NCBI GenBank assembly: GCA_964606065.1
Contig: CAZSEX010000034.1
Location: 1 to 21,353, forward strand
DNA from: JAFGHJ01 sp964606065
GTDB lineage: Bacteria > Hydrothermota > UBA3072
Length of the DNA stretch: 21,353 bases
Direction: 5' to 3'
Below, in pieces: positions 6,474 to 14,480 of this stretch. The first letter of the stretch is position 1. Each line of letters opens with the position of its first letter. A program made the position numbers and the translations under genes. The notes under the pieces were generated by a model. The model saw only the letters and a list, made by a program, of their open reading frames with translations, ran no database searches and had not been told where the DNA came from.

Positions 6474-8336
6474 TTGGATAAAAATAATCCGGGACTTAAA
6501 AAAGAATTAGGTCTAATTCATATTTTTTGTATAACTTCCGGGGCCATGATAAGCTCCGGTCTTTTCGTCCTGCCCGGTCTTGCATACGAAAAAGCCGGTC
6601 CCTCTATTATCCTCAGTTATCTCATTGCCGGATTGTTGGCTCTCCCCGGTATGTTGAGTCTTGTGGAAATGACTACCGCTATGCCGAAAGCGGGTGCGGA
6701 CTGTTATGGCGTTATTCGCAGCATGGGTCCGGGAATCGGAACGGTTGCGGGACTCTTAAGCTGGTTTTCGCTCGCCATGAAAAGCGCTTTTGCCCTTATA
6801 GGTCTTTCTCTGTTAGCGATAACTTTTGTAAATGTAAACATATACGTAATAGCAATATCCGGTTGTATTATATTTTTAATAATTAATCTCGTTGGAGTAA
6901 AAGAAGCGGGAATAATACAATTTATTCTCGCCGGAGTTTTATTTTTTATAATGACCTTTTACATAATAAGGGGTGTACCTTTTGTAGAAGTACAGCGTTT
7001 TGAACCTTTTGTCGCGAAAGGTATAGTACCCGTATTTTCTGTTGCCGGTTATGTATTTATCTCTTATGCTGGACTTTTACAGTTGGCGAGTATGGCTGAA
7101 GAAATTCGTAATCCGTCAAAGAATATCCCTCTTGGAATGCTTGTGACAGTTTCAGTGGTAACAATCTTTTATTTTTTGATGATATTCGTTACGGTGGGAG
7201 TTCTCGACGGAGAAGTTTTGTCCGGTTCTCTTACTCCTATATCCGATGGAGCGAACGCTTTTATGAAAATGCCCGGCACAACAATTGTGACGATCGCCGC
7301 CTTTATGGCATTCTTAACCACAGCGAATGCCGGAATAATGACATCAGCTCGTTCTCTCGTGCCTCTCAGTAGAGATAAATTGTTCCCCGAGATTTTCGCC
7401 AGAATTCATCCTCATTTCGGTACTCCTTACTACGCTTTATTTTTAACAGGTATATTTATTATAATTTCTTTCTTCTTGCGATTAGAAATCCTTGTTGAAA
7501 CTGCCTCAATTGTTTTAATACTCGCGAATGTTCTTTCCTGTCTTGCCGTTATTGTTCTGCGGGAGAGCGGATTACAAAATTACAGACCCACTTTCCGTAC
7601 TCCTCTCTATCCCTGGATACAGATTACAGGTATCGTTGCTTTTGGATTTATTTTACTTGAAATGGGAGGAGAAGCTTATATTATTACCACAATATTGTCT
7701 TTAGCAGGGTTTAGCGCTTACTGGTTTTATGGGAGAAAAAGAGTGAAAAGCGAATCCGCGATGCTGCATCTGGTGGAGAGGATTACAAACCGGGAGTTGG
7801 TTACGGGAACTCTTGAAGAAGAACTCCGGGAGCTTTCTCTTGAACGGGATGAGGTCACGCTCGACCGTTTCGATAAAATCGTGAAGGAATGTCCGGTCCT
7901 GGATATAAAGGAGAAAATCGAACTGGATGAATTATTTGAAATGGTGGGAAAAGAACTCGCTGAATCCGTGGGGATGGATTCCAAATATATATATGAAGCC
8001 CTTAAGGAAAAAGAAGAAGAAAACGGCACGGCTATAACACCGAGTCTGGCAATTCCTCATATTATTGCGGAGGGCAGCCATAAATTCGAAGTATTGCTTG
8101 CAAGATCAAAGGAAGGTATAAGATTTTCTGATTCGGCAACGAAAGTCCATGCTATATTCATTCTTCTTGGCACCAGGGACGAACGCAATTTTCACCTTTA
8201 CGCTCTTTCTGCGATTGCTCAGGTTGCGGGAGACCCGGATTTCATGAATCGATGGATGAAAGCGAGGGATAAACAGGGACTTCGTGATGTGATTATTCTG
8301 GGAAAAAGACTCCGTCCCTGGGGTAGCAAAGGATAA
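6474..8336 (+). CDS. APC-family amino-acid permease fused to a PTS EIIA type-2-like domain
   Basis: A 620-aa inner-membrane protein. TTG 6474 is preferred to TTG 6471 because GAGG (6465-6468) is better spaced. Residues 1 to about 425 hold roughly twelve hydrophobic helices; GAMISSGLFVLPGLAYEKAGP is the APC superfamily helix-1 signature, so it probably moves amino acids or polyamines by cation coupling. After GRKRVKSES comes a charged linker (about 435-500), then a domain with TPSLAIPHIIAEG and FILLGTRDERNFHLYALSAIA. This matches EIIA of the fructose/mannitol class; His529 in IPHI sits at the phosphorylated position. Such EIIA-like tails on permeases occur in other bacteria and are thought to be regulatory. 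No PTS gene is nearby, and the substrate is unknown. Confidence 0.85.
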   Translation: MDKNNPGLKKELGLIHIFCITSGAMISSGLFVLPGLAYEKAGPSIILSYLIAGLLALPGMLSLVEMTTAMPKAGADCYGVIRSMGPGIGTVAGLLSWFSLAMKSAFALIGLSLLAITFVNVNIYVIAISGCIIFLIINLVGVKEAGIIQFILAGVLFFIMTFYIIRGVPFVEVQRFEPFVAKGIVPVFSVAGYVFISYAGLLQLASMAEEIRNPSKNIPLGMLVTVSVVTIFYFLMIFVTVGVLDGEVLSGSLTPISDGANAFMKMPGTTIVTIAAFMAFLTTANAGIMTSARSLVPLSRDKLFPEIFARIHPHFGTPYYALFLTGIFIIISFFLRLEILVETASIVLILANVLSCLAVIVLRESGLQNYRPTFRTPLYPWIQITGIVAFGFILLEMGGEAYIITTILSLAGFSAYWFYGRKRVKSESAMLHLVERITNRELVTGTLEEELRELSLERDEVTLDRFDKIVKECPVLDIKEKIELDELFEMVGKELAESVGMDSKYIYEALKEKEEENGTAITPSLAIPHIIAEGSHKFEVLLARSKEGIRFSDSATKVHAIFILLGTRDERNFHLYALSAIAQVAGDPDFMNRWMKARDKQGLRDVIILGKRLRPWGSKG

Positions 8337-8337
8337 A

Positions 8338-8463
8338 TTATTCCGTAGCCCTCACCCTGATTAGTTGTATCAAAGTATCCCAATTTAAGTTTTCGCATCC
8401 CCATGAAAACGCTGTCGTGATGATTAAAAATAAAAATATACGAATAATTCGTTTGCTCTTCAT
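8338..8463 (-). CDS. Small signal-peptide/lipoprotein-like ORF, 41 aa
   Basis: A 41-codon reverse-strand ORF, ATG at 8463, with GGGAG 3 nt upstream. It begins MKSKRIIRIFLFLIITTAFS: two basic stretches and a long hydrophobic core, an export-signal layout. WGC follows, with Cys23 as a possible lipidation site, though SWGC is an imperfect lipobox. The mature part would be only about 19 residues (CENLNWDTLIQLIRVRATE). It ends one base from the permease stop and converges with it. I do not know a family. It may be a real short lipoprotein, a truncated remnant of a longer one, or chance; no clear promoter was found. Confidence 0.4.
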   Translation of the reverse strand: MKSKRIIRIFLFLIITTAFSWGCENLNWDTLIQLIRVRATE

Positions 8464-8711
8464 TCACTCCCATTAAACACAAGTAGAGTTGGAATTTGCA
8501 CCCAATAGATGTTTTGCCGCATTTTGAAAAAATTATGAAAATCCAAAGGAGGATTGGTCGGTTTTGCGTCTCGACAATTACGCTTTCTCCTTTGCCCGAT
8601 GTTTTTATTGTATATTTTTTAACTTAATAAATATAAACATCAATGAGTTTAATAAAACTCGCGTGTGTTTATTAGGTATATTTTGTTTGTAACGATTTCA
8701 AAATTGAACAC
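8464..8711. other. Intergenic region upstream of the peroxiredoxin
   Basis: No convincing gene. It holds a small hairpin GAGTTT-AATA-AAACTC (8645-8660) inside a weaker 7-bp outer pair TAATAAA (8625-8631)/TTTATTA (8668-8674), just upstream of the peroxiredoxin promoter, which could be an operator. AAAGGAG (8545-8551) and CTCCTTT (8587-8593) are complementary but 35 nt apart. No regulator-binding consensus is recognised. Confidence 0.35.
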
Positions 8712-8739
8712 TTGACAAAATTGTATTTGTTGTTATTAT
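8712..8739 (+). promoter_or_regulatory. Peroxiredoxin promoter
   Basis: TTGACA (8712-8717), 16-nt spacer, TATTAT (8734-8739). The expected start, near 8746, leaves a leader of under 20 nt that contains AAAGGAGGT, a near-perfect ribosome site 4 nt before the ATG. This implies strong expression. Confidence 0.75.
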
Positions 8740-8762
8740 AAACAAACAAAAAAGGAGGTAAT

Positions 8763-9416
8763 ATGGCAGAGCGTGAATTAAATATGCCTTTGCTTGGGGA
8801 TGTTTTTCCCGAAATAAAAGTTCAAACGACTCACGGGAAGATGGATATTCCCGGGGATTTAAAAGGAAAATGGTTTGTTCTGTTCAGTCATCCCGCTGAT
8901 TTTACGCCGGTTTGTACCACAGAGTTTGTCGCTTTTCAGAAGAGATTCAAGGAATTCGAAAAATTGGATTGCGCATTAATTGGTATGTCTGTGGATCAGG
9001 TTTTTTCTCACATGAAGTGGGTGGAGTGGATTAAAGATGAGCTGGATATAAAAATTGAATTTCCTATAGTAGCCGCAAATGACGCGATCGCTTTGAAATT
9101 AGGAATGCTTCATCCCGGAAAGGGTACCAATACCGTTAGAGCTGTTTTTATTGTCGATCCGAAAGGTATTGTAAGATTGATAATGTACTATCCGCAGGAA
9201 GTCGGAAGAAACATGGATGAAGTGGTCAGAGCCGTTAAAGCCTTGCAGATTTCCGACAAGCAGGGCGCTGTTCCGGCAGGTTGGCCGGAGAACGAATTGA
9301 TTAAGGATAGAATCATAGTCTCGCCGGCGAAAGACGAAAAAACCATTAAGGAAAGATTGAGCGATAAGAAACTGCAGTGTTTTGATTGGTGGTTCTGTCA
9401 CAAGCCTTTAAAATAA
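8763..9416 (+). CDS. Peroxiredoxin, Prx6/archaeal-type with three cysteines
   Basis: A 217-aa cytoplasmic thiol peroxidase that reduces H2O2 and organic peroxides. The peroxidatic Cys51 sits in HPADFTPVCTTEF. The long C-terminal extension is that of the Prx6 class, and near its end CFDWWFC carries Cys206 and Cys212. That three-cysteine layout is known from thermophilic archaeal enzymes, where the C-terminal cysteines resolve the oxidised one. GKGTNTVRAVFIVDPKGIVR and YYPQEVGRNMDEVVRAVKALQ are conserved family blocks. It is monocistronic, with its own strong promoter and a hairpin downstream. Its presence fits an anaerobe coping with traces of oxygen. The reductant is not encoded here. Confidence 0.93.
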   Translation: MAERELNMPLLGDVFPEIKVQTTHGKMDIPGDLKGKWFVLFSHPADFTPVCTTEFVAFQKRFKEFEKLDCALIGMSVDQVFSHMKWVEWIKDELDIKIEFPIVAANDAIALKLGMLHPGKGTNTVRAVFIVDPKGIVRLIMYYPQEVGRNMDEVVRAVKALQISDKQGAVPAGWPENELIKDRIIVSPAKDEKTIKERLSDKKLQCFDWWFCHKPLK

Positions 9417-9448
9417 GCGTAATACCCTCTTAGTTCTTATTTGACTGT

Positions 9449-9484
9449 AGAGGCTGCGTAAAATTTAGGTTTTGCGCAGCCTCT
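9449..9484. terminator. Strong hairpin between convergent genes
   Basis: AGAGGCTGCG (9449-9458) pairs perfectly with CGCAGCCTCT (9475-9484), extended by TAAAA/TTTTG around a TTTAGG loop, giving a 15-bp stem. It lies 33 nt after the peroxiredoxin stop and 56 nt past the end of the converging beta-helix gene. There is no T-run directly after it on either strand, so it may instead act in mRNA stability. Confidence 0.5.
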
Positions 9485-9539
9485 GCCAATATGAGTTATT
9501 CCTGTAATTTGTTGTTTTTCCCGTGTCTTGCTGGTTTAT

Positions 9540-11402
9540 TTATCTAATCGGCGGATAAGCCCCCACAAATGCGGTATCCTCTTCAGGCACACCGAGAAGT
9601 TTTCTGATATCACCAGGCAATTCCGTTGCAAGATCGGAACTCTCAAATTCGCTGATTAATTCGAATTTTCCTAATCTCCAGCTTTTGAATAACGGACCGT
9701 CATAGTCGGTAAAATATTTGCTGTTAGTTGCAAAGTCTTTGTACAATTTATTTAATTCGAACAAAGAATTAAACCCTGCCATACACTCTTTATTCTTAAA
9801 AGGACTCCATAACATCAATAAATCCGTTTTACTGCCGGGAGTTCTAATGTAAACATTGTTATCGAATTTATCCAATTGAGATTCTTTAAGCCTGTTGCAG
9901 AGAGAAGGCATTTGAAAAGTAACAAAAAGGGGTCTCTCGTAATTTTCGTCGACCGCAAGCAGATTGTTAATAAAAACATGTCCGTATCTTTCATCTACAT
10001 CGGGACCTGTACTCGGGTGCCAGCCAAAATGGTCTCCTTCCGCGCTTCTTGAAGTTCTGGCTATTGTAACCGTACTGTTTACCAGCGTATTATTATATAT
10101 TTCTACATCCGAAGAATTTATAACATAAATGCCCTGATCACAATTAACAAAAACGTTTCCAGCGCATATAGCCCCTTTGGAAATTTCAAAGAAGAAACCG
10201 TTATTACTGGGCCAGAACTCCTCTTTTGAAAATTTTCTGTTTCTGCTGCCTACATCCTGAACCCAATTATCTACAAAAACACCGTCCACATTTCCCACGT
10301 CATACCAGATACCGCTTGAATAAGGTAAATCTATAACCAGGTTATCTCTGCAGGTAACGCGGTAGGATTGGTTAAAAATTTTTACTGCCGCGGGAAAGTA
10401 TCCTGTAATTCTCTCTATATTATTTTTTGTAAAGATGTTTTTCTCTAAAAGAACATCGTTGGAAGCTTCTATATAGATTCCTTCCGTGCTGGTGTTGCTG
10501 ATTTTGCAGTGTTTCATTACCAGGCTGTCTCCCCTGAGTCTGGCTGCTACCCTTGAACAGTTAGAAATTTCACAGTGTTCCAATCTTGTTCCTATTACTT
10601 GCTTTCCGTGTTCTGATTCGGAAGATAAGCCTTCCGGATATGTTCCTTCGACGAAAATCGCTTGTCTGGCGTACTGAGTAAAAGTAATTCCGCGAATAAT
10701 CGGTCCCTTTCCGTCCGAATTTTTTCCATGAGCCTTTCCGGTTGTTCTGTAAATGCAGCCTTCGAAAGCTGTGATTTCAATTAGATGGTCTGTTGGGTCG
10801 GAACCTATGTAAATTTCTTTTGTGTTGTAATCTATAAAATAATGATTTTTATCCACTTCGCCTCGCCATCCGGCTGACTGCAGAAACTCCCCGTCAATAA
10901 ATACCATGTCATTATTAAAACGGTGGAAAGGAGTTTCTTTTCCATTCCAATCGACCCACCACCAATCATCGGGCCCGGCGGGAAATAAACGCGTCCAGGA
11001 AGTTTTCCATAGACCATTGTGAAGATCCTGCCACTCTTTTGCCACATAAGTTCCCTTTAAAGTGGGTTTTTCGCCGGCATAAGGCTGGATGGTAATTCCC
11101 TGGTTTAAAACCAATCCCCCCGTTCTGTAAGTGCCACCGCGTAATACGATAGCGTCTCCTGTTACAACCTTTTCTATTGCTTTTTCGAGTGTGGTAGGTT
11201 TTTTGAGCGTTTCCCCGTTATTTTCGGCTTTTCCATCAGGCGCAGCATAATAAATCTTTCCCGTGACTTTGGGTAGATCGTAATTTTGCCTGATCGGTCC
11301 GTAAGGACCGCCTGAAGGTGCCGCTTTAAGAGGTAAAGAAATAGAGAAGAAAACCAAGAAAAGAATAAAGCATATATTTGACTGAAATTTATTTCCTGAC
11401 AT
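9540..11402 (-). CDS. Secreted right-handed parallel beta-helix protein
   Basis: A 620-aa exported protein. ATG 11402 follows AAAAGGAGTGAATA. The signal peptide spans about residues 1-27 (CFILFLVFFSISLPLKA). The N-terminal module (IYYAAPDGKAENNG, then GDAIVLRGGTYRTGGL and GITIQPYAGEKPTLKG) is the usual opening of pectate-lyase-like/DUF1565-type beta-helix proteins. Repeated coil motifs follow through about 470 (EHCEISNCSRVAARL, KHCKISNTSTEGIYIEAS, EIYNNTLVNSTV). Such proteins often bind or cleave acidic polysaccharides, but no catalytic set is recognisable, so lyase activity is only a possibility. The aromatic insert FPAGPDDWWWVDWNGKETPF may be a carbohydrate-contact loop. It has its own promoter and stands alone. 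Confidence 0.8.
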   Translation of the reverse strand: MSGNKFQSNICFILFLVFFSISLPLKAAPSGGPYGPIRQNYDLPKVTGKIYYAAPDGKAENNGETLKKPTTLEKAIEKVVTGDAIVLRGGTYRTGGLVLNQGITIQPYAGEKPTLKGTYVAKEWQDLHNGLWKTSWTRLFPAGPDDWWWVDWNGKETPFHRFNNDMVFIDGEFLQSAGWRGEVDKNHYFIDYNTKEIYIGSDPTDHLIEITAFEGCIYRTTGKAHGKNSDGKGPIIRGITFTQYARQAIFVEGTYPEGLSSESEHGKQVIGTRLEHCEISNCSRVAARLRGDSLVMKHCKISNTSTEGIYIEASNDVLLEKNIFTKNNIERITGYFPAAVKIFNQSYRVTCRDNLVIDLPYSSGIWYDVGNVDGVFVDNWVQDVGSRNRKFSKEEFWPSNNGFFFEISKGAICAGNVFVNCDQGIYVINSSDVEIYNNTLVNSTVTIARTSRSAEGDHFGWHPSTGPDVDERYGHVFINNLLAVDENYERPLFVTFQMPSLCNRLKESQLDKFDNNVYIRTPGSKTDLLMLWSPFKNKECMAGFNSLFELNKLYKDFATNSKYFTDYDGPLFKSWRLGKFELISEFESSDLATELPGDIRKLLGVPEEDTAFVGAYPPIR

Positions 11403-11422
11403 TATTCACTCCTTTTGATTTG

Positions 11423-11450
11423 AAAATAACTTAAAGCCTTTATTTGTCAA
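11423..11450 (-). promoter_or_regulatory. Promoter of the beta-helix gene
   Basis: On the reverse strand TTGACA (11450-11445), 16-nt spacer, TATTTT (11428-11423). The leader is about 15 nt and carries AAAAGGAG. Confidence 0.65.
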
Positions 11451-11568
11451 TATACTTAAAATTTTCTGGCAACCCCCCAAATTTTTTACGCCAATACGTT
11501 AGAATATAGTTGTTGCAATACTTACAAGAAATCTTATGCGGGAACAAGCTATTTACGAATATTTATGA
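11451..11568. other. Non-coding stretch left of the palindromic element
   Basis: AT-rich sequence between the beta-helix promoter and the 11569-11727 element. No gene, convincing promoter or hairpin was seen. Confidence 0.4.
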
Positions 11569-11727
11569 AATCAGAGGGATTACCGTACGAGAAAGACGTG
11601 GTCAATTTCCCCTGCGAGGAAATTGCCACTCGGCTCTCGGGTTCGCTCCTCTTGAAATGAAAGCATTTCAAGAGACCATGCCCGCTCACCCTCCGAGACG
11701 CTTTCCTTAACGGCAATCCCTCTGATT
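11569..11727 (-). ncRNA. Large multi-stem palindromic element (candidate structured RNA or MITE-like repeat)
   Basis: The outer arms 11569-11586 and 11710-11727 pair at 17 of 18 positions. The one exception is A/C on the plus strand, which becomes a G-U wobble in a minus-strand transcript, favouring that orientation. Inside are GAAAG/CTTTC (11591-11595 with 11701-11705) and a hairpin GTGG-T-CAATTTCC / GGAAATTG-CCAC (11598-11629, 7-nt loop). A further pair CTCGG/CCGAG (11629-11633 with 11693-11697) encloses a perfect 11-bp hairpin CTCTTGAAATG/CATTTCAAGAG (11649-11674, loop AAAG). It lies downstream of the gyrA operon. No known RNA family is recognised; a miniature transposable element is the main alternative. 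Confidence 0.5.
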
Positions 11728-11793
11728 CTTGCCGACGAAATTAATAAAAGAAATGGGGGAAAGGCAAACTTAAATTTTTGAGGAATTTATGAA

Positions 11794-11807
11794 TTTGTGG
11801 TCACAAA
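11794..11807. repeat. Short palindrome after the gyrA operon
   Basis: TTTGTG-GT-CACAAA, just beyond the stop of the 79-aa gene. It is AT-rich, short and without a T-run, so a poor terminator; it also contains one ATTTGTGGT unit of the 9-nt family. Confidence 0.3.
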
Positions 11808-11820
11808 AATCTTAAGGTAG

Positions 11821-12060
11821 TTAATCTTTTTCTTTTATTCGTTTTAACTCGGAAAATTCCCTGCCGACTTTAAGTTGATAAAAATCCTTTTCTGAACTCT
11901 GGAAGACAAAAACCTTTTTTCTTTTTCCGCTATTGAAATCTTCTTCTAATTTTGTTTCTATTATTTTTTCGACTGTAATTATCTTTGAAGAGGTGTAAAC
12001 TTTTTTTGGGTATTCTTCGCCTTTGCTTCCCGAATAAAATTCTACGTGAGAGATTTTCAT
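11821..12060 (-). CDS. Hypothetical 79-aa protein coupled to gyrA
   Basis: A small, charged, probably cytoplasmic protein with no signal peptide. The ATG shares one base with the gyrA stop (TAATG), so it should be translated by coupling. It begins MKISHVEFYSGSKGEEYPKK and continues with alternating strand-like segments (TSSKIITVEKIIETKL, KKVFVFQSSEKDFYQLKVG), suggesting a small all-beta fold. From memory it resembles short uncharacterised proteins (MKIxxVEVFSGxKxxExPxx type), but I cannot confirm this and assign no function. It is the last gene of the long minus-strand operon. Confidence 0.65.
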   Translation of the reverse strand: MKISHVEFYSGSKGEEYPKKVYTSSKIITVEKIIETKLEEDFNSGKRKKVFVFQSSEKDFYQLKVGREFSELKRIKEKD

Positions 12061-14480
12061 TAATCTTCCACGATGGCGATATCTGTTACTTTGTTTTCTC
12101 CTTTTAAGGAAATTACTCTGACTCCGCGGGTATCTCGATGTTGTTTGCTTATGTCTTTCGCATTCAATCTTATAATCTTACCGGCTTCCGAAATTGCCAT
12201 TAATTCTTCTTCTCCGCTTATCCCGACCATACGCTGGAGTTTTCTACCCTTTGTTAGTTTCATTCCGCGCACACCCTTGCCCCCGCGGTTTGTCTCTCGG
12301 AATTCAGAAGCTGCGACTCTTTTTCCGTAGCCATCATCCGCGATAAATATGAGATCTTTTATTTTTTCATCGCCAATAACACACGAAATAATGCTTTCGT
12401 CGTCAGGAATGTTCATTCCGATTACACCCTGAGCAGTTCTTCCCATTTTTCTTAAAATGCTCTCATCGAATTTAATTACCTGTCCGTTGCTTGCCGCGAG
12501 GAATATTTTATTTCCCGCTACGGTTTTCTCAGCCGCGAACAGTTCGTCTCCCTCTTTCATCCTCTGAGCTATTATACCCCCCGAATGAGCGTTGGCGAAA
12601 TCTAAAAGTTTTACTTTCTTTATTATACCTTTTTTTGTTACCAGGACCAGGCTGTCGCTATCTTTCATTTCTCTTAAAGTTACGACAGCTCTGAGTACTT
12701 CAGTGCTGGCGAGATTCAGCATATTGGCGAGAGATACTCCTTTGGAAGTCCTGCTTGCCTCGGGAATTTCGTATACTTTAAGAGGGTAACACTTACCTTC
12801 ATTTGTAAAAAGAAGCATCTGGTCGTGAGTGGATTCCACAAGTAAAGAACTCACATAGTCCGTATCGCCCGGTGTCGCGCCTATTATGCCTACACCGCCG
12901 CGTCCCTGTTGTTTATAGGTGTAGAGAGGAATTCTTTTTACGTAACCTTTTTTTGTTATGGTTATTACTACCTCTTCTTCTTTTACCAGTTCGATATCGG
13001 ATCCCGAAAGATTTTCGGGCTGACCTTCGAAGATTTCCGTTTTTCTCCTGTCTCCGAATTTTTCTTTGACTTCTTTTAATTCTATAATAATCTCGGCATC
13101 CAGGCGTTTAGGTGAGGAAAGTATAGTTTTTAATTTCTCTATAAGTTTTATTTTTTCTTCGTATTCATCCAACAGTTTGGTTTTTTCGAGTGAAGTCAGC
13201 CTCGATAGTCTCATATCGAGAATGGCGTTGGCCTGTTCCACGCTGAATTCGAAAATTTCGATAAGATTTTTCTGCGCATCTTCTCTATCCTTGGATTTTT
13301 TGATGGTTTCAATGATTTTATCGATCTGATCGAGCGCTTTTAATAAACCTTCAAGAATGTGAGCTCTCTTTTCGGCTTTATCCAGATCGTATTCGCATCT
13401 TCTGCGTACCACATTCCTTCTGTGATCGATGTAATGTTGAAGAAGTTCTTTAAGATTGAGCATCTTTGGAATTCCGTCCACTATCGCCAGAAGTATTATT
13501 CCGAATGTTCGACGTAATCCGGTGTATTTTAAAAGCCTTTTTGAGACTGTTTTTGAATCCGCGGTCTTTTTTAAAGTGAGAACAACTCTTATCCCGCTCT
13601 GGTCCGACTCATCCCGCATGTCTGAAATACCCTGAATTTTTCCTTTGTTTACCATCGCGGCAATTTGTTCGAGTAACGTCGATTTGTTTATTTGATAAGG
13701 TATTTCTGTTATTATTATTCTTTCTCTGCCATGGCTTTCAGGTTCAAAATGAAGCTTTGCTCTAACTTCAATTTTACCCGTGCCCGTCTCATACGCCTTC
13801 TTTAAACCCTGATCTCCGACTATCATTCCCCGGGTGGGGAAATCGGGACCCTTGATCCATTGCATTAGATTTTTTACTTCTAATTCGGGATTTTCTATCA
13901 GAGCGATAACTCCGTCGCAAACTTCTCCTAAATTGTGGGGAGGAATATTGGTAGCCATTCCGACGGCTATTCCGCTCGATCCGTTTACAAGAAGATTTGG
14001 AAAAGCTGAGGGTAAAACCGTCGGTTCCTTAAGTGAAGCATCGAAATTAGGAACAAAATCGACGGTATTTTTATCGATATCCTGGAGCATCAATTCCGCT
14101 ATTTTTGACAGTCTTACTTCCGTGTATCTGTACGCCGCGGCGTTATCTCCATCGATTGAACCGAAATTACCCTGTCCGTCAATTAGGGGATAACGCAGGG
14201 AAAAAGGCTGCGCCATACGCACGATTGTGTCGTAAATTGCCATATCTCCATGAGGATGATATTTTCCGAGCACTTCTCCGACCACTGTCGCGGATTTTTT
14301 ATAAGAGGAACTCGAAGATAAGCCTATTTTACTCATGGCGTAGAGAATTCTCTGATGAACTGGTTTTAATCCGTCGTAGACATTCGGAAGAGCCCTGCCC
14401 ACAATAACGCTCATGGAATAATCGAGATACGCTTTTTCTAATTCTTCTACTATTGAACTGCTTTTTATTTTTTCAGCCAT
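12060..14480 (-). CDS. gyrA: DNA gyrase subunit A
   Basis: The DNA-cleaving subunit of gyrase (806 aa), which introduces negative supercoils with GyrB. The N-terminal winged-helix/tower region runs to about residue 480, with the catalytic Tyr119 in AAAYRYTEVRLS. The C-terminal beta-pinwheel carries a GyrA-box-like QQGRGGVG, favouring GyrA over ParC. The acidic C-terminal tail of the E. coli protein is absent. In the quinolone-determining region the sequence is HPHGDMAIYD: Met80 occupies the E. coli Ser83 position, and Asp84 matches Asp87. The ATG overlaps the etfA end by 8 nt and has no clear ribosome site, so translation is probably coupled. gyrB is not in the window. The position behind etfA in a lipid operon is unusual. 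Confidence 0.95.
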   Translation of the reverse strand: MAEKIKSSSIVEELEKAYLDYSMSVIVGRALPNVYDGLKPVHQRILYAMSKIGLSSSSSYKKSATVVGEVLGKYHPHGDMAIYDTIVRMAQPFSLRYPLIDGQGNFGSIDGDNAAAYRYTEVRLSKIAELMLQDIDKNTVDFVPNFDASLKEPTVLPSAFPNLLVNGSSGIAVGMATNIPPHNLGEVCDGVIALIENPELEVKNLMQWIKGPDFPTRGMIVGDQGLKKAYETGTGKIEVRAKLHFEPESHGRERIIITEIPYQINKSTLLEQIAAMVNKGKIQGISDMRDESDQSGIRVVLTLKKTADSKTVSKRLLKYTGLRRTFGIILLAIVDGIPKMLNLKELLQHYIDHRRNVVRRRCEYDLDKAEKRAHILEGLLKALDQIDKIIETIKKSKDREDAQKNLIEIFEFSVEQANAILDMRLSRLTSLEKTKLLDEYEEKIKLIEKLKTILSSPKRLDAEIIIELKEVKEKFGDRRKTEIFEGQPENLSGSDIELVKEEEVVITITKKGYVKRIPLYTYKQQGRGGVGIIGATPGDTDYVSSLLVESTHDQMLLFTNEGKCYPLKVYEIPEASRTSKGVSLANMLNLASTEVLRAVVTLREMKDSDSLVLVTKKGIIKKVKLLDFANAHSGGIIAQRMKEGDELFAAEKTVAGNKIFLAASNGQVIKFDESILRKMGRTAQGVIGMNIPDDESIISCVIGDEKIKDLIFIADDGYGKRVAASEFRETNRGGKGVRGMKLTKGRKLQRMVGISGEEELMAISEAGKIIRLNAKDISKQHRDTRGVRVISLKGENKVTDIAIVED

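Noticed and set aside
6428..6481. 17-codon ORF (MNTEKEFYNRFIRGFVG) overlapping the permease start
   Set aside because: No clear ribosome site, and the TATAAT box lies inside it; more likely chance than a leader peptide.
8219..8482. 87-codon reverse ORF
   Set aside because: Two thirds overlap the permease antisense; the shorter ORF in another frame (8338-8463) has the signal-peptide pattern instead.
8554..8702. Small plus-strand ORFs after AAAGGAGG at 8545
   Set aside because: TTG starts are badly spaced from the ribosome-like site and the peptide has no recognisable features.
11510..11710. 66-codon plus-strand ORF
   Set aside because: Most of it lies inside the palindromic element, whose base pairing explains the sequence better than coding; no ribosome site.
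11794..11807. Intrinsic terminator of the gyrA operon
   Set aside because: Only a 6-bp AT-rich stem with no T-run; kept as a short repeat only.
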